From: Torymus aiolomorphi
Taxonomy: Eukaryota > Arthropoda > Insecta > Hymenoptera > Torymidae
DNA: 64,000 nt
Assembly (NCBI GenBank): GCA_036365515.1
Contig: CM070874.1
Coordinates: forward strand, 111,897,235-111,961,234
Direction of reading: 5' to 3'
Shown: positions 21,781 to 33,776 of the stretch, piece by piece
Position numbering within the stretch: position 1 is the stretch's first letter
How the letters are laid out: each line of letters begins with the position of its first letter
Made by a program: the position numbers and the translations under genes
The notes under the pieces: generated by a model
Seen by the model: the letters and a program-made list of their open reading frames with translations, nothing else
Told to the model about the DNA's origin: nothing
Databases searched by the model: none

Positions 21781-22679
21781 TCTATACACCTTAATCGATG
21801 CTTTATTTCCTCGATTTAATTGCTTTTTCTAAAGTGTGTTATATACTCGAGCCATTTCAATTTTCTGCTAGATGCGTTTTAAACGATTCAAGATTATATA
21901 TAAATTTAGTTATTCTTGTTATTATCTAATTTTGCAGCATCATAAGTCATCTTCTTAATGTATAAAACTGAATCATGGAGTGTAATTTATAAAAGTGCTC
22001 AATAAGTATATTTTAGACAAGGATTCATTGACTTCACACTCTCATCTGACAACATTTTAAGAAAAACAACATCAACTTTTTCATTAAAACCTACATTAAA
22101 CACAAAATATTTTTATCAATTCCCACATAAACCTAAAAACCATCAATACCGCATCCAATCCACACTGCCGCGAGAGAACCGATCGAAGATTCGTACGTCA
22201 ATCATCACCGCGCTGCGGCATTATCGGTCGACCTACAATAATTAAATTCATTTAGGTACATTGTATTATTATTACACATTGAGTTTTATTAAAAATGCTT
22301 CAATTTGATTTACACATCAACTACAAAAAATCGTTAATTTTCTAATAGGGAATATGAATCTTTAAATATAATAATACTTAAAAATATGCATTTTTGAATC
22401 ATGGAAATAATTGCTAAAGAAATTACAGACTGTGAGTATTGCAATGTATCAACTATTTATCAATCTCTATAAAAATTTTATAACATCTCTTGCCAAATTT
22501 TAATGTCGAAACTTTATAATTTTTTACATTAAAGATATAAAGGGATACTAGTTTGAGGAAGCCAATGTATTCGCCCCGATTTTTCTTGCGAGAAAGCGAA
22601 TTTAAAAATAAAAACTCTTCAATTCTTATACGCTCAATTTCTTCATTAAAAGTATAATAACTTTATAACAACGATCCAG

Positions 22680-23330
22680 CAATCACGGCCTATTGCCTTT
22701 CGCAAAAGAGCGCACTTAAACGCCGCCGAAGCAAATTGATTCTGCGTCTAACCCTAATGACCCGCGATCCGCACACAACAATGAGAAATATTCCCATCAG
22801 CTATAAAAGAAAAGGCCTCGCGCAGACACCTGATTTCCCGATTCTCCAAAACGCCATTACTCTAGCATTATGAAGACGCCGCTTCGGAAATAAACCCAAG
22901 CGAGAGATGAACGCTCCCGAGACAAAGAGCGAGAGGAAGCGCGGGAGTGGGAGAGGCGGAGGATGAGCAAGAGAGACCAACGGGGAGATGGTAATTCCTA
23001 GGCTGGGACTCGCGCCCCGGCGAGGTTTCCCACCTTTTACGGTTTCCCTCCTCTCCGCCGGCACGGCGCGGCCGTTCTCTCCCGTTCCATCAAGAGATGC
23101 GCGAGAGCGGAGATGGTGATTGCGCGCACGCACCGATGATGCTATAATACACGCAGGCAGAGTCGAGCGATGGAGGTGGGGGGGGAGGACGATGGAGGAA
23201 GCGGCGAAGATGGATGCTGAGATAGGACAGCGATATATAGAGTTGACGCGCGGCTGCTGACGTATGTATACTGAATGACGCGACCGTTAGCAATTGTAAT
23301 GTGCGGTTGGCAGCTTGCGTATATATGTAT
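22680..23330. other. GC island 7
   Basis: No long microsatellite; G runs at 23177-23187. The A/C-rich flank is around 22080-22190 and 22690-22800; G/T-rich sequence at 23280-23320 is cut off by the next repeat. Confidence 0.5.
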
Positions 23331-23339
23331 AGGGATGAG

Positions 23340-23694
23340 AGGAATCAAAATTTTCAAAAAAATTGACCATCTAGTTTGGGAGTTATAAGCTTTAAAACAA
23401 AAAACACGGTTTTGTTAATAACAAAAGAACCATAATAGCTAACGTAATTTTTTTTTTTAAATATAGATATTTTTATGCTCTTTCGAATGCTATATCCATC
23501 CGATTCAAATATCTCTATCCTATCATTAAAAAAAATGAAAACTAGTTTTTCAAAAAAGTGAAAAATCGATATAAGAAAAAATTAAACAAAAAACTATAAA
23601 TAATATTGTTATTTTCCAAAAATCTTGAAAAAAAAAAGAAAAATTTTAAGCGCTGTCCGAAAACGATTGGTTAAAAATTGAAAAAGTTACAGCG

Positions 23695-23746
<52 letters not shown>

Positions 23747-23870
23747 GTACGGACATTTTTTTAAATAGTATATTTTAACTTCAAATGACTCAAAACATCT
23801 TGCTAACATGTTAAAAACTTTTTTTCACCATCGCAAAGCTTCCTCTAAGGAGGAAGCTTTGTTTTTAATC
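23340..23870 (-). repeat. Dispersed repeat with (CA)n, - copy
   Basis: The reverse complement matches 13100-13300 at about three bases in four. It carries (AC)n at 23697-23743 and ends in the hairpin AAGCTTCCTC-TAAG-GAGGAAGCTT (23838-23863). The AAGCTTCCTC end, preceded by a TTTTTCACC word, is shared with 31700-31730 in the opposite sense, linking these copies to one family. Confidence 0.65.
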
Positions 23871-24029
23871 CAAATTTTTTCTTGTCTTTTAATCCAAACG
23901 CAAACGTTTAGCTAATAAATACATTAAGTTTTATTGGTTCATGTCTTACTCGTGCATGCGTGTGTACTTACTGTGTTTCACATTTGCATTATATCATAAT
24001 ATAAACATGAAGCAGGTGAAACTTAATAT

Positions 24030-24560
24030 TTACCAAGGTAAATTTCATATAGAGTTTCGCATGAAAATGAGGAAAAAAGGGGACCGCACGACAGAGCGAA
24101 AGCCAAAAGATAGGGCGATGCAAGATGCGACCTTCCGCGGATTCATGAATTTAATCGCCAGCGAGCATCGCCTCATCTTTATTTGTCCATCATTTTGCGT
24201 ATACCTATATATCTCAAAGGGAATATAGCACTTGCGCGCACGCTCGAGCGCGCGTGCTGCACAAATTCCTCTTTGCGCGCGCGCGCGCGTGCGCAACACT
24301 TAACATGTGAGTTATAATTAAGATTTAGATAAATTGCGAGAGGCGTGCACAATAGTGTGTATGTATATATATGGCTTTTCGACTCGGGCGAGTGTGTACG
24401 TTCGTTTAACAGTGTTTCGAGAATTAACTTGTTTCTTTCCACATAAATTTTCAGGCGCCTTTGTGGATGAGAGTGGCGGAGAGTTCTGCGCGGAGCCGGC
24501 GATTCTTCTCGGAGGATGTTTACCGTCCTGGGGTTTGAATTTTTGTTTAATTTATGCGTT
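24030..24560. other. GC island 8, weak
   Basis: CG tract at 24277-24290 with a palindromic CGCGCGTG context. The skew switch is not clear here. Confidence 0.35.
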
Positions 24561-24819
24561 TGCGGGGATTTCTTCTTTCTCTTCGAAGTTATACGTAATA
24601 TACCTTAAACGATAATTTGGTTAAGAAAAAAAAATTGAGATCAAATTTTTATAATTATAATAACGAGTCCTTAAACAAAAAGAGAGAGACGGTAACATTC
24701 ACGTGATTTAAAGAAAAAAATGAATTCGGATAACGACTATCCAATTACAACTCCTACCCGCGCCGTTCCTCAGAAACGAGTTAAATGAAAATGAACTTTT
24801 CTTCCACCGAACCGTAGTA

Positions 24820-25140
24820 TAATTCCTCTCATTCTTCCCTCGCTCACTTTTATTTTCCGCGCGTATACGCGCGCTACTCCGCTTTTTTCGCTCCCCTGCT
24901 CTTATGCGCGCGACCTCGGGCATGAGTCTCTCTCTCTCTCTCTCCTCTCCGGGCTTCTCTCTTTCTCTTTCTCCTCGCACACGCGATTTCTCACGAATGA
25001 TCTGCGCCGCGTGAGAAGCCATCCGGTGCTCGGATTTTTGGTCGGTTAATCGCTTTTGCGCTGGGCTTGAAGCGGATAAGCCGACGAGACGCAGCGAGCT
25101 GGATCCGGTGGGGTATAGTACGGCTGGATTAGAATGACGT
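24820..25140. other. GC island 9
   Basis: CT tract at 24926-24946. The right flank 25080-25200 is strongly G/T-rich (GGTGGGGTATAG). 25200-25980 is an AT-rich spacer without recognisable features. Confidence 0.55.
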
Positions 25141-26039
25141 TTCAATGACTTTAAATTGGAATTAGTATGGTTAGAGCTTTGTTTTTATAAAGGATGTTTG
25201 TTAATGATTTTTTTTATACTGTACTAAAGTTAGAGATGGTAGATGATGTTTGAAAAGTATCACATGGAAGGTTCTAGGATTATAATTGTTCTACAAATTT
25301 GCAGAATACTAATTCAAGAATAAGGCAGCGTTTTTTACCTACTCTCGAAGCAGTTGCGTGAATGATTTACCTTTTCCGTTGAAATATTCATAAGATGCAT
25401 AGTGTACAAGACGACTAAGAGCTTCTAGTAAATAAAAGAGTTGCAATTACAATGTAACAACTAATTGCTTTGTTGAACGCTCACTGCTAATGGTGAATCT
25501 CTAAATTGAACTGCATGTTTTTTAAAACTTTGACAAGTATTGCAACAAAATAAACAATAATTTTTACTGTAAAATTTTTTCTTTATCTAATTTTTTTTTA
25601 TAACTTTTTGTAATAGAACCATATATTACAGCACTAAATACAATGTTTCAATTAAATTTTGGTATTCTTGTGTTCGTTTTTTTTTTACATAATGTTACAT
25701 CTTTAAATAACAGATTGTTCCAAAATCGATTTACGTAGTTGTTCTATCATTATATAAATGTTAAATCATATTTAATTTGACCCAAATTCAAATATCTTGA
25801 TGTTCTCATTATAAAAGCTGACAATACATTTAAGTCGTTTTTGATTATATATGTAAACATAGCATTCGATTTTAAACACTAAGTCATTATTCATTATTCT
25901 GAACTGGATAATAAAAATGTTGCTCTTAAGTTAAAATTCAATATACAAAATCCGCTCAGACCTTACATCCATAGATTCCTCATGAAATTTTTCATATAAA
26001 TAAATAACACGATCAAATCAATCCCACCCAAATTCTCAA

Positions 26040-26640
26040 TTCTCATTTCTCCGTGACATGCGCTCGCGCGCGCTCGTACCCACATCCGCGAAGGGAAAAC
26101 GCGCGCGCCTGCAACAGCTATATTTCTCTTCCACGCGCACTTCCTAGAAAAAAGAAAGACAGCCCACGCTCGCTCGCTCGCTCGCAGATATCATAACGGT
26201 CTTTGAAAAAAAAAAAAATTAGAACTGGGAAGAGATGCTCCTCGTACTCACATATATACGAGCACGTTAACGCACTTTCCAATCACAATCGCTGTGCGCG
26301 ACGACGCGATGATTGCTTATATGATCCGTCCGCGCGCATTTTCTCTTTTACTTTCACCCCGCGCGCGCATATAGCGGACCGCTCGCGCTGATTTATGGTT
26401 TCGGGAGCTTCCGTCCTGCGATGACGACGATCGCTTCGGTTCTTCTGTGAAAATCCCGTTTTCGAATGGATCTCGGACATGCCTGTGTTGTGGTTGGCCG
26501 ATGCGTGATTGCGAAACTAGAGGAGGACGTAATTGCCGGAGACGAGAACGCCGCAAGTCTTAATCTATGGGTTGGCTGTATGTAAGCGCGTAATTGTCTC
26601 GTTTCTCTCGACTGTTCAGGTAGAGGAGGATTGTAATTAA
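26040..26640. other. GC island 10
   Basis: GCTCGCTCGCTC at 26167 and several CG tracts. Left flank has CCCACCCAAATTCTC (26024). The right flank, G/T-rich, extends about 250 bp (26610-26840). Confidence 0.62.
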
Positions 26641-27249
26641 TTTTTAGCGACGTCTGGGCGGTAAATCATGACGAAAATTATTAGTGGGTGGGCATGAATT
26701 TCTGTTCTTATCTTTTTTTTCCTAATGAACTGGCTGCGTGTGCGTGTTTGTATAGATGTTGCGTTTTAGATGGGACAACGCAATGTTCTTGCTTAATGTT
26801 GATAAATGCGTTGGGGTTTGTGGGCTTTGTACTGAAAATGTCAAACGAATGAAGAATGACCGTGAAAAAAGTTAACAAATCTTCTCGACATTTTCATTGT
26901 TAGGAGCAAAGAGTGGATATAAATAAAAATAATTGACACCGAACCGAAAGACCAAGCGAAGAGCTTTCGCCACAAATTTGATGTTATAGATCATCTTGTT
27001 CGTGGTTTCACTAATCTTGATCCATTCCACTGGAATGATGATTTGGAACAGGAGATGCGCATTTGAGAAACTTTAAATCCATTGATACGGTTTTTACAAA
27101 ACGTTTGGTAAGATTTATAAATAAAATATGTAAGTAATATATTTTTTAATTGTTTAAGTTTTTATTTTTCTAAAATACCAAGGGGCACGTATGTTGTCAG
27201 TCACATTAATTAAAATCCAAGAAAAAGTTTAATATCTCCTGCTTCAAAG

Positions 27250-27720
27250 CCAAATGTAAATAGCCGAACCGAATCCCCAAACCTTCCCATCATCCACTCT
27301 CTCTGCCTCAGCTCAGCTCAATCAAGAATTCCTCGTCCATCCTCGACCACCGCGAAACATCCGAACGGAGACAAAAGGAAGATGTACAAGCTACGTGTCG
27401 CCCCTCGAGATTGCGCGAGAAAGAGAAAGAACGAGAGACGCACGGGCCAGAAAAGCGCCGTGTGGCCGTGACACATAAAAAAAAGCGGCACGATGGAGCG
27501 TGTAATATCGCAGCGTGTGCTCGACGAGCGCGCACACGAGAGACAGCGTGAACTCCATTGTTCCGTATACGTTATCTGGGCCACGCTCCACTACGTCCAT
27601 CCGCGCGCGCGTGTATAGCAGCAGCAGCAGCGTCGTCGTCGTCGTCGCCGTGTGCTCATAATTTTCTCCGGCCGCGGCTCATGCTATACGCGGCTTGACC
27701 CACGTAGAAGTAATCTTTCA
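27250..27720. other. GC island 11, right side interrupted
   Basis: AGC and CGT trinucleotide runs at 27617-27648. A/C-rich left flank at 27240-27310. A DNA transposon begins at 27746, so the expected right flank is displaced. Confidence 0.5.
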
Positions 27721-27745
27721 GGATTGTATACAAATCATACATCAT

Positions 27746-28130
27746 GAGCGTCCGCCAGAAACGAGCCAACGGGCGCGCGCGGCGCCGTTTTCGCACAGAA
27801 TGCACTCTGTTCAACTCGCTCATATTCATTCGCTGAGTCTCTCGGAAAAAAACAAAGTACGTATATCGATAGATTTTTTCCTCCTCTTTCTAATGGTACT
27901 ATTGTTTTTTCTTCAAAACGCTTTTTTCTGATTGATAATTCAAGTTGAATGTTCAGAGCCATTTTTCTCAAAGTATACCATTTTTTTCAAAATGTATTAC
28001 ACCATTCGAAAGTACAAGTCTTAAGCTACAAAAGCCTAAAGTTTTAAGTTGGAGAAATGAAGGGTTCAAAAGTAGTGAAATTGAAAAGACAGCGGCGGGC
28101 GGTCGGGCGCGCCTCCCCGCGCTGCGATGC
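27746..28130 (+). repeat. Left terminal inverted repeat of the DNA transposon
   Basis: Contains the GAGCGTCCG terminus, a GC-rich CGGCGCCGTTTTCGC block and a long AT-rich part (TTCAAGTTGAATGTTCAGAG). Matched by 30265-30649 in reverse. Confidence 0.82.
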
Positions 28131-28319
28131 AACGCGCTGTTTAATGTGCTACACGCGGATGTGTGTAATTTTCATTCGTTTTTTCATCACTAGAGGGATT
28201 TAACAGATCTGCTCTCCGTACCCAAAGAAGCAACTTCAAAGTCTTATAAGCCCACTGAAAAATGTATTCTTCCTCATTATATTTCTAGAAATAATTAATA
28301 AAATTATTATTACAATTAT

Positions 28320-30147
28320 TTGTTGATACTCCTATTTATCATGAATTTTCATCGTTGTTTTAATCCTTACAATGAAACAAAACATTCACATAATCTGAGA
28401 TTAGTTTCAGTAGAAATAAAGACACGTTTTCCGTTTTTGAAAGATAGAGATAAAATATGTGATTCTTGCAGGATACAATTTATTGCCAAGAGTAAAGACG
28501 AAAATGAAGTTTCAATAAATGATTGTTATGAAACAATTTTTAATTTGAAAAAATTGTTTAATGATGAAACAAAAAAAGAAAAATTGATTCTCATGCAATT
28601 ACTTCCAAAGAATTGGAGCTCTCGTAAAATTGCTGAATTTTCAAATTCTTCTCGTCGGCTGGCTACTAAATCTAAATTACTATGGATAATGATGAGTCTC
28701 TTTTAGTTGACAAAAGAGGAAATAAAAAATTATCAAGCGATACTGTAGATCAAGTAAGACTGTTTTATGAAAGTGATGATAACAGTAGAATTATGCCAGG
28801 CTACAAAAATAGTAAGTGCATAAAAAATGAAGATGGATCAAAAAACTACATGCAGAAAAGACTTGTTTTGTATAATCTGAGAGAACTATACATAAAATAT
28901 AAAGAAATGTATCCCAATTCGAAAATTGGTTTCACTAAATTTGCGGAATATTGTTCTCAACATTGCGTTTTAGCCGGTGCTAGTGGCACTCATTCGGTTT
29001 GTGTATGCGTCTACCACCAAAATGTCAAACTTTTGTTAGCTGGCTTAAGAAACTCAGTAGGCGTTTTTGATAAAATGAATACTTACAAGGATTGCATAGC
29101 TCAAATAGTATGTAAAAATTCAACAACAAAGTGTTATTTAAATGAGTGCTCTAATTGTCCTGGTGTTGAATCACTAAAAAAAGATTTAGAATTATTTCTT
29201 GAGAAATCTGAGGTTAATGAAATTAAATTTCAGATATGGCAAACAACTGATAGATCGACATTACAAACTCAAACTGTTTCTAATTCATCATTTATAGACA
29301 TCATTCTTCCCCTTTTGCATAAACTCAAGACTCATTCTTTCATCTCCAAACAACAGGCATCTTATTTTAAAATCTTGAAAGAATCCTTATGTAAAGGAGA
29401 ATTTTTAATTTCCCTAGATTTTTCAGAAAACTATGCTTTTATTGCACAAGACGCGGCACAAGCTTTCCACTATAACAATAATCAATGCAGTTTAGCGGTA
29501 ATAGTCATTTACTATAGAGAATCAGATTTCAAAATTGAACACAAAAGCATGATAGTTTTTTCAGACAATTTAATTCATGATGCCATAGCCGTTTACTTAA
29601 TCCAAGAAATTATAATTAATTACCTTAAAAAATCTTTTGATTTTGTTAAAAAAGTCATTTATTTTACTGATGGAGCAGCGCAACATTTTAAAAATAAACA
29701 TAACTTCCAGAATCTTGTTCATCACTATGAAGATTTTTCTGTTGAAGCTGAGTGGCACTTTCATGCAACTGCTCACGGGAAAAATGCATGTGATGGAATT
29801 GGTGCTTCCGTGAAAAGCAATGCTACAGCAAGTTTGCGGAAAGTATCCGACAATTATATATTGACGCCACAAAATCTTTACGAGTGAGCAACTAAATATT
29901 TTGAAAATATTGTTTGTTTTTTTTCATCAAAAGATAAATATTTAGAAACTAGACGAAAATTAAAACAACGATTAGAATCAGCAAAAACTGTGCTTGGACT
30001 CTGTCATACCATTGCGTTAAATTGATACCAGACACTAAATAATTAGAACTAAAACGATTCTCAGCATCAGAAACATTCGAATTATACCCACTAATCGAAA
30101 AAGGAAAAGATTATAAAGATCAGAAGGAAAAAAAAAACAAGTATTGA
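28320..30147 (+). pseudogene. DDE-type transposase-like gene, decayed
   Basis: Frame 1 (28320-28706) carries a Cys-containing N-terminal region (FHRCFNPYNETKHSHNLR, KICDSCR) that looks like a zinc-binding module. After a frameshift at about 28680-28700, frame 2 runs to 29884 with SRIMPGYK, then KIGFTKFAEYCSQHCVLAGA, THSVCVC, then DFSENYAF (first candidate catalytic Asp, about 29420), VIYFTDGAAQHFKNK (second, about 29665), HATAHGKNACDGIGASVK. This order recurs in an uncharacterised transposase-like family that I recognise from invertebrate genomes but cannot name with certainty. A TGA at 29885-29887 replaces what is probably a Trp codon (LYE-stop-ATKYFENI); further frameshifts and a stop follow to about 30147. 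Position between long inverted repeats supports a transposase. It is inactive as it stands. Confidence 0.75.
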
Positions 30148-30264
30148 GAAAAGACTTATCAAAATGAATTAGACTAAAAATAAAAAAGTTAAGAAATAAA
30201 CAAAAAATTAACATGATTTAGAATTTTAATATGTGGACTTTCATAGAAATTAACGTTTAAATTA

Positions 30265-30649
30265 ATGGTGCGGCGCAGCGCGAAGAGCGCGCTCGACCTC
30301 ATGGCGCTGTCTTTTTAATTGCATTACTTTTGAACCCTTCATTTTTCAAACTTGAAACTTTAGGTTTTTGTAGCTTAAGACCTGTACTATCGAATGGTGT
30401 AATGCATTTTGAAAAAAAAATGGTATACTTTGAGAAAAATGGCTCTGAACATTCAACTTGAATTTTCAATCAGAAGAAAGCATTTTGGAGAAAAAAATAG
30501 TACCATTAGAAAGAGGGGGAAAAAATCTATTTTATGTACTTTGTTTTTTCCGAGAGACTCAGCGAATGAATATAATCGAGTTGAACAGAGTGCATTTTGC
30601 GCGAAAACGGCGCCGCGCGCGCCCGCTGGCTCGTTTCTGTCGGACGCTC
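30265..30649 (-). repeat. Right terminal inverted repeat of the DNA transposon
   Basis: Reverse complement of the left repeat, including the CGGCGCCGTTTTCGC block at about 30600-30615. Small differences from the left copy show independent decay. Confidence 0.82.
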
Positions 30650-30981
30650 TCATATATCATAACATATTTTCTAATATTTCGATACGGATTACCAATGTAA
30701 ACAGCGTTACTATATAAATACGATATTGTATTGAACGTAAGTCTACAGTTGATAGAAATTTTAACAGAAGTTAATATATTGTGTTAATAGAAGCTTCTTA
30801 ATATGATAAGTAAAAGTGAACATGTATGCATCGTCTAATAGGCCTGGTAGTGCCAATGTATAAATCTTATTCAATCCAACGCCGCCTAGCTGTTAATATA
30901 TAAACTAATTTTCTAGATGTATGAAAGAATTATTATTGTTATTCAAATAAAATAATTGATGATAATTTAGGGTCTTTACAG

Positions 30982-31575
30982 TACATTTGATCCTACCGCT
31001 CAATCATAATCTCGAAGCGATCGCGAGAAGAGACGTGCCAGTTTTATGGGAAGCTCTGATTTCCAATTGCGTGGAGATAGCCAAGGAATTGATACGAACA
31101 GGTGCAAACGTTTATGAGACATTGCATGAGACATTGAATGCGCCATATCAAATCATTTCAGCAACGAATTCATTGATCTACGGATCGAGCATGGAGCCGA
31201 TGTAAATGAACAGTAGATAGGCTAACTCCATTGGCTTATGCCTTGGATTGGAGAAGGTTGTACGTCATAAAACGACTGTTAAATTATGGAGCGGAAATTG
31301 ACTATACGAGGACAGCGATGATCTCACGTTGTTGCACATGGCGTGTAAAAACAAACGTGCGGTAGATATCATACAAATACTATTACAATATAATATTGAC
31401 GTAAACGCAATAAACTCAACGGGCGAAAATGCTCTGCACTTTTTAATTTCTTGCACTACTTGTAACGTAGCTGCTGGCGAATTGTTACTTCGAAATGGAG
31501 TATTACTATGTAAACCAAAATAATTGCGGGATGGACACCGTTACAAGAGGCAGTACGAACCAACAACGCGGAATG
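30982..31575 (+). pseudogene. Ankyrin-repeat exon of a PRANC-type wasp gene, broken
   Basis: It begins after a plausible acceptor (GGTCTTTACAG at 30971-30981). Read across several frameshifts it gives consecutive ankyrin units: LWEALISN.VEIAKELIRTGANV, a unit with LTPLAYALDWRRLYVIKRLL, one with LTLLHMACKNKRAVDIIQIL and DVNAINSTGENALHFL, and the start of a last unit WTPLQEAVRTNN. It ends at a GTAAAT donor (31576). Frame breaks fall near 31130, 31205 and 31310, and there are in-frame stops, so it is a pseudogene. Together with 33336-33776 it resembles ankyrin proteins with C-terminal PRANC domains that are expanded in parasitoid wasps. Upstream exons were not found. Confidence 0.7.
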
Positions 31576-31579
31576 GTAA

Positions 31580-31811
31580 ATACGATTTACATTTTTTTCT
31601 TTTATTTTTACTGTTGTTTTACGACAGCTACTATAGATAATTCTTTCAGAAGTTTTTTATTTTACGTAACATTTAATAATAAGAATAATTTTTGCTTTCT
31701 CAAAGAGGAAGCTTTGTAACGGTGAAAAAAATTTTTGCAACAAAAAATGTTCAAAAACATGTTTTAAGACTTTTGGCGCTAAAATCCGTTGTTTTTGATT
31801 AAAAAAATTTT

Positions 31812-31859
<48 letters not shown>

Positions 31860-33316
31860 GTGTGTTTGTGTGTGTATGTACAGGCGATAACTTTTGAACC
31901 GATCGACCTATTTACATCGGAAAAGGCTTATTCTCTTCGTTTCGGAGGAGAATAGAGAGAGCATAACCTACTTTTTTATTTTACCGATTTTTTTTATAAC
32001 CAAAAAACGATTTTGAATTTTTTGTTTTTTTGATTTTTTAATTTGTTTTAGCCAGTATTACTTAATAAACTAAATTTTTATTAAAAGGTCTTTAAATTAC
32101 CTACAATTTCTTTTTTTTTAATTTAAATTATCTCTAGCCTGTCATTTGTTATTGATGAAAATATGGTTTATATTTCTTTAATTAATATCTCAAAAACTTT
32201 TTCATTTTTCCACTCAAAATTTTTACCACTTATTACACTTATCGAGTACAACATTGTGCTAAAACTTGAAGAGGTTATGTTGATTTGTTTCCGAGAAAAA
32301 AATTATTTTTGAAAAAAATGCGCGTTTTCTTTCCTTTACGATAACAGGAGTAAAAGTCAATGAATCGTTTTGAAATTTAGCAGAGAATTAGCTTTTTTAT
32401 GTCTATGGAATCAGTTCTTTGCCCAAAAAAATCTGACCGTTGTGACCAAAGATATTTGAGGTTAAAATTTTTTTATAAATTTCTTATATTTGCATTTTTA
32501 AAACGAATATTCGATTGATTGACTCCAAATTTTTACAACTTATTACACTTGTTACACTTATCGAGTACAACATTGTGTTAAAATTTCAAGAGGTTATGTT
32601 GGTCAAAATTTTTTTATTCATTCCAAATTAGCCCCAAAACACAAATATAAAGTCTTAGAGCAAAATATGCAATAGTTCTATTTAATTTGTATATCATATA
32701 TAAATAAAATAATTATTGTGTAATAGGGCATATCGCCGAGAAAGTAATTTCAGATTGAGTCCCGCGGCAACGTGTACTAGGGCAATGATAATAATTGACT
32801 TTCAAAATATAAATTTCGTAAAAATTTCATAAAAATATTTCATAAAAATATCGATTCTTAAATATGAAAAAAACTACCTCTCTGTTACATTTCAAAACGA
32901 TTCGTTGTCTTTTGTTAAGAAGTATAACTTAGTTATTATATTTGTATGATTGTTACAATGATGGATTAACTTTAAACCACTAAGTCGAGCAGGATAGTAA
33001 TTAAATACCGGCTTCAAAACAAATATTTATTAGATTATTGCTAATACATACTTTTCTTTCTCAAACTAATGTATTTCTTTAAAATTTTTTATAACAATAA
33101 TTAATTATTTGTATAGGATACATAAATGAAAAAACAAAAAAGATATTTTTTATATTCAATCAAATTGTTTAACAAACAACAAAGAACCACAAAGAAAACA
33201 GTTTTATTTATTAATAAAGTTTTGTTGTGAAAAATTTACTTTTGTTTTTTAAATTAAAAAAATGGAATCGATAAATTAGTTTGAGGAAGCATCTTGCCAA
33301 TGAATTGGCAGCGATT
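31580..33316 (-). repeat. 1.6-kb repeat insertion in the ankyrin-gene intron
   Basis: In reverse complement it contains, in order, the 296-bp element (33021-33316), ~310-bp units (about 32170-32620), the segment homologous to 2590-2760, a CA tract (GT at 31815-31875) and the AAGCTTCCTC end (about 31700). This is the same architecture as 1669-3085, so both are copies of one large repeat. The left boundary is uncertain. Confidence 0.6.
33021..33316. repeat. 296-bp terminal-repeat element, copy B
   Basis: Direct copy of 1-296, about 93% identical by eye, ending in TGCCAATGAATTGGCAGCGA. Confidence 0.75.
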
Positions 33317-33335
33317 TTTTAAATTCTTTTCTTAG

Positions 33336-33776
33336 GCATACCTTTGTTTGAGATACTTTGCAAAGTTTATTGTAATTGACACAAGATTGTATGATGAAGA
33401 CAGGCATTTTTTACGATCATACCCACAGTACGAGACGTATTTCGAAGAATGTCGCGAAGAATTCGAAAGAACGAAAGAAGAAATGATATATGGGCTTGTT
33501 AAATTTAGTTGTTTTTTTTTTCAAAAAGTATTCGAGAGTTAACGAATCTTGTAAGAAATAAAAAATTTCTAAAGAGATACGAAACGCTTTAACATCCGCG
33601 AATTGTTTCCAAGACTTCAGCTTCATATTCAAAATACAATGAATATCGCTATTGAGAATTGTGAAACTTTACAGTCGGCTAAAAACAAATTGAGTTCAAT
33701 ATTCGGTCAATATTTACCAATACTTGTAATGGACAAAATCGCTTATTATGTCGGTGTAGACACGTTAAAAATGTAA
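33336..33776 (+). pseudogene. PRANC-like C-terminal exon of the ankyrin gene, broken
   Basis: Follows a good acceptor (TTCTTTTCTTAG). It reads YETYFEECREEFERTKEEMI, then (after a slip in a T run at 33510-33521) IRELTNLVRNKKFLKRYETL, and after a second frameshift near 33590, AIENCETLQSAKNKLSSIFG and YLPILVMDKIAYYV to a stop at 33774-33776. The pattern of E..C..E.ER.K, a LxxLVRNxxFL helix and a terminal LPxxxxxKIAYYL F-box-like helix matches the C-terminal PRANC-type region of wasp ankyrin proteins, which is related to F-box-like ends of poxvirus ankyrin proteins. Two frameshifts make it non-functional. The match is from memory of the family pattern. Confidence 0.62.

Larger units (their letters stand above)
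27746..30649 (+). mobile_element. 2.9-kb DNA transposon with long inverted repeats
   Basis: The ends GAGCGTCCG(C/A)CAGAAACGAG are inverted copies and stay about 94% identical over the first 50 bp, with recognisable pairing for about 380 bp (27746-28130 and 30265-30649). TCAT lies directly outside both ends (27742-27745 and 30650-30653) and is a candidate 4-bp target duplication. The interior holds one decayed transposase gene. The outer 60 bp of each end are very GC- and CpG-rich, unlike the interior. Confidence 0.8.
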
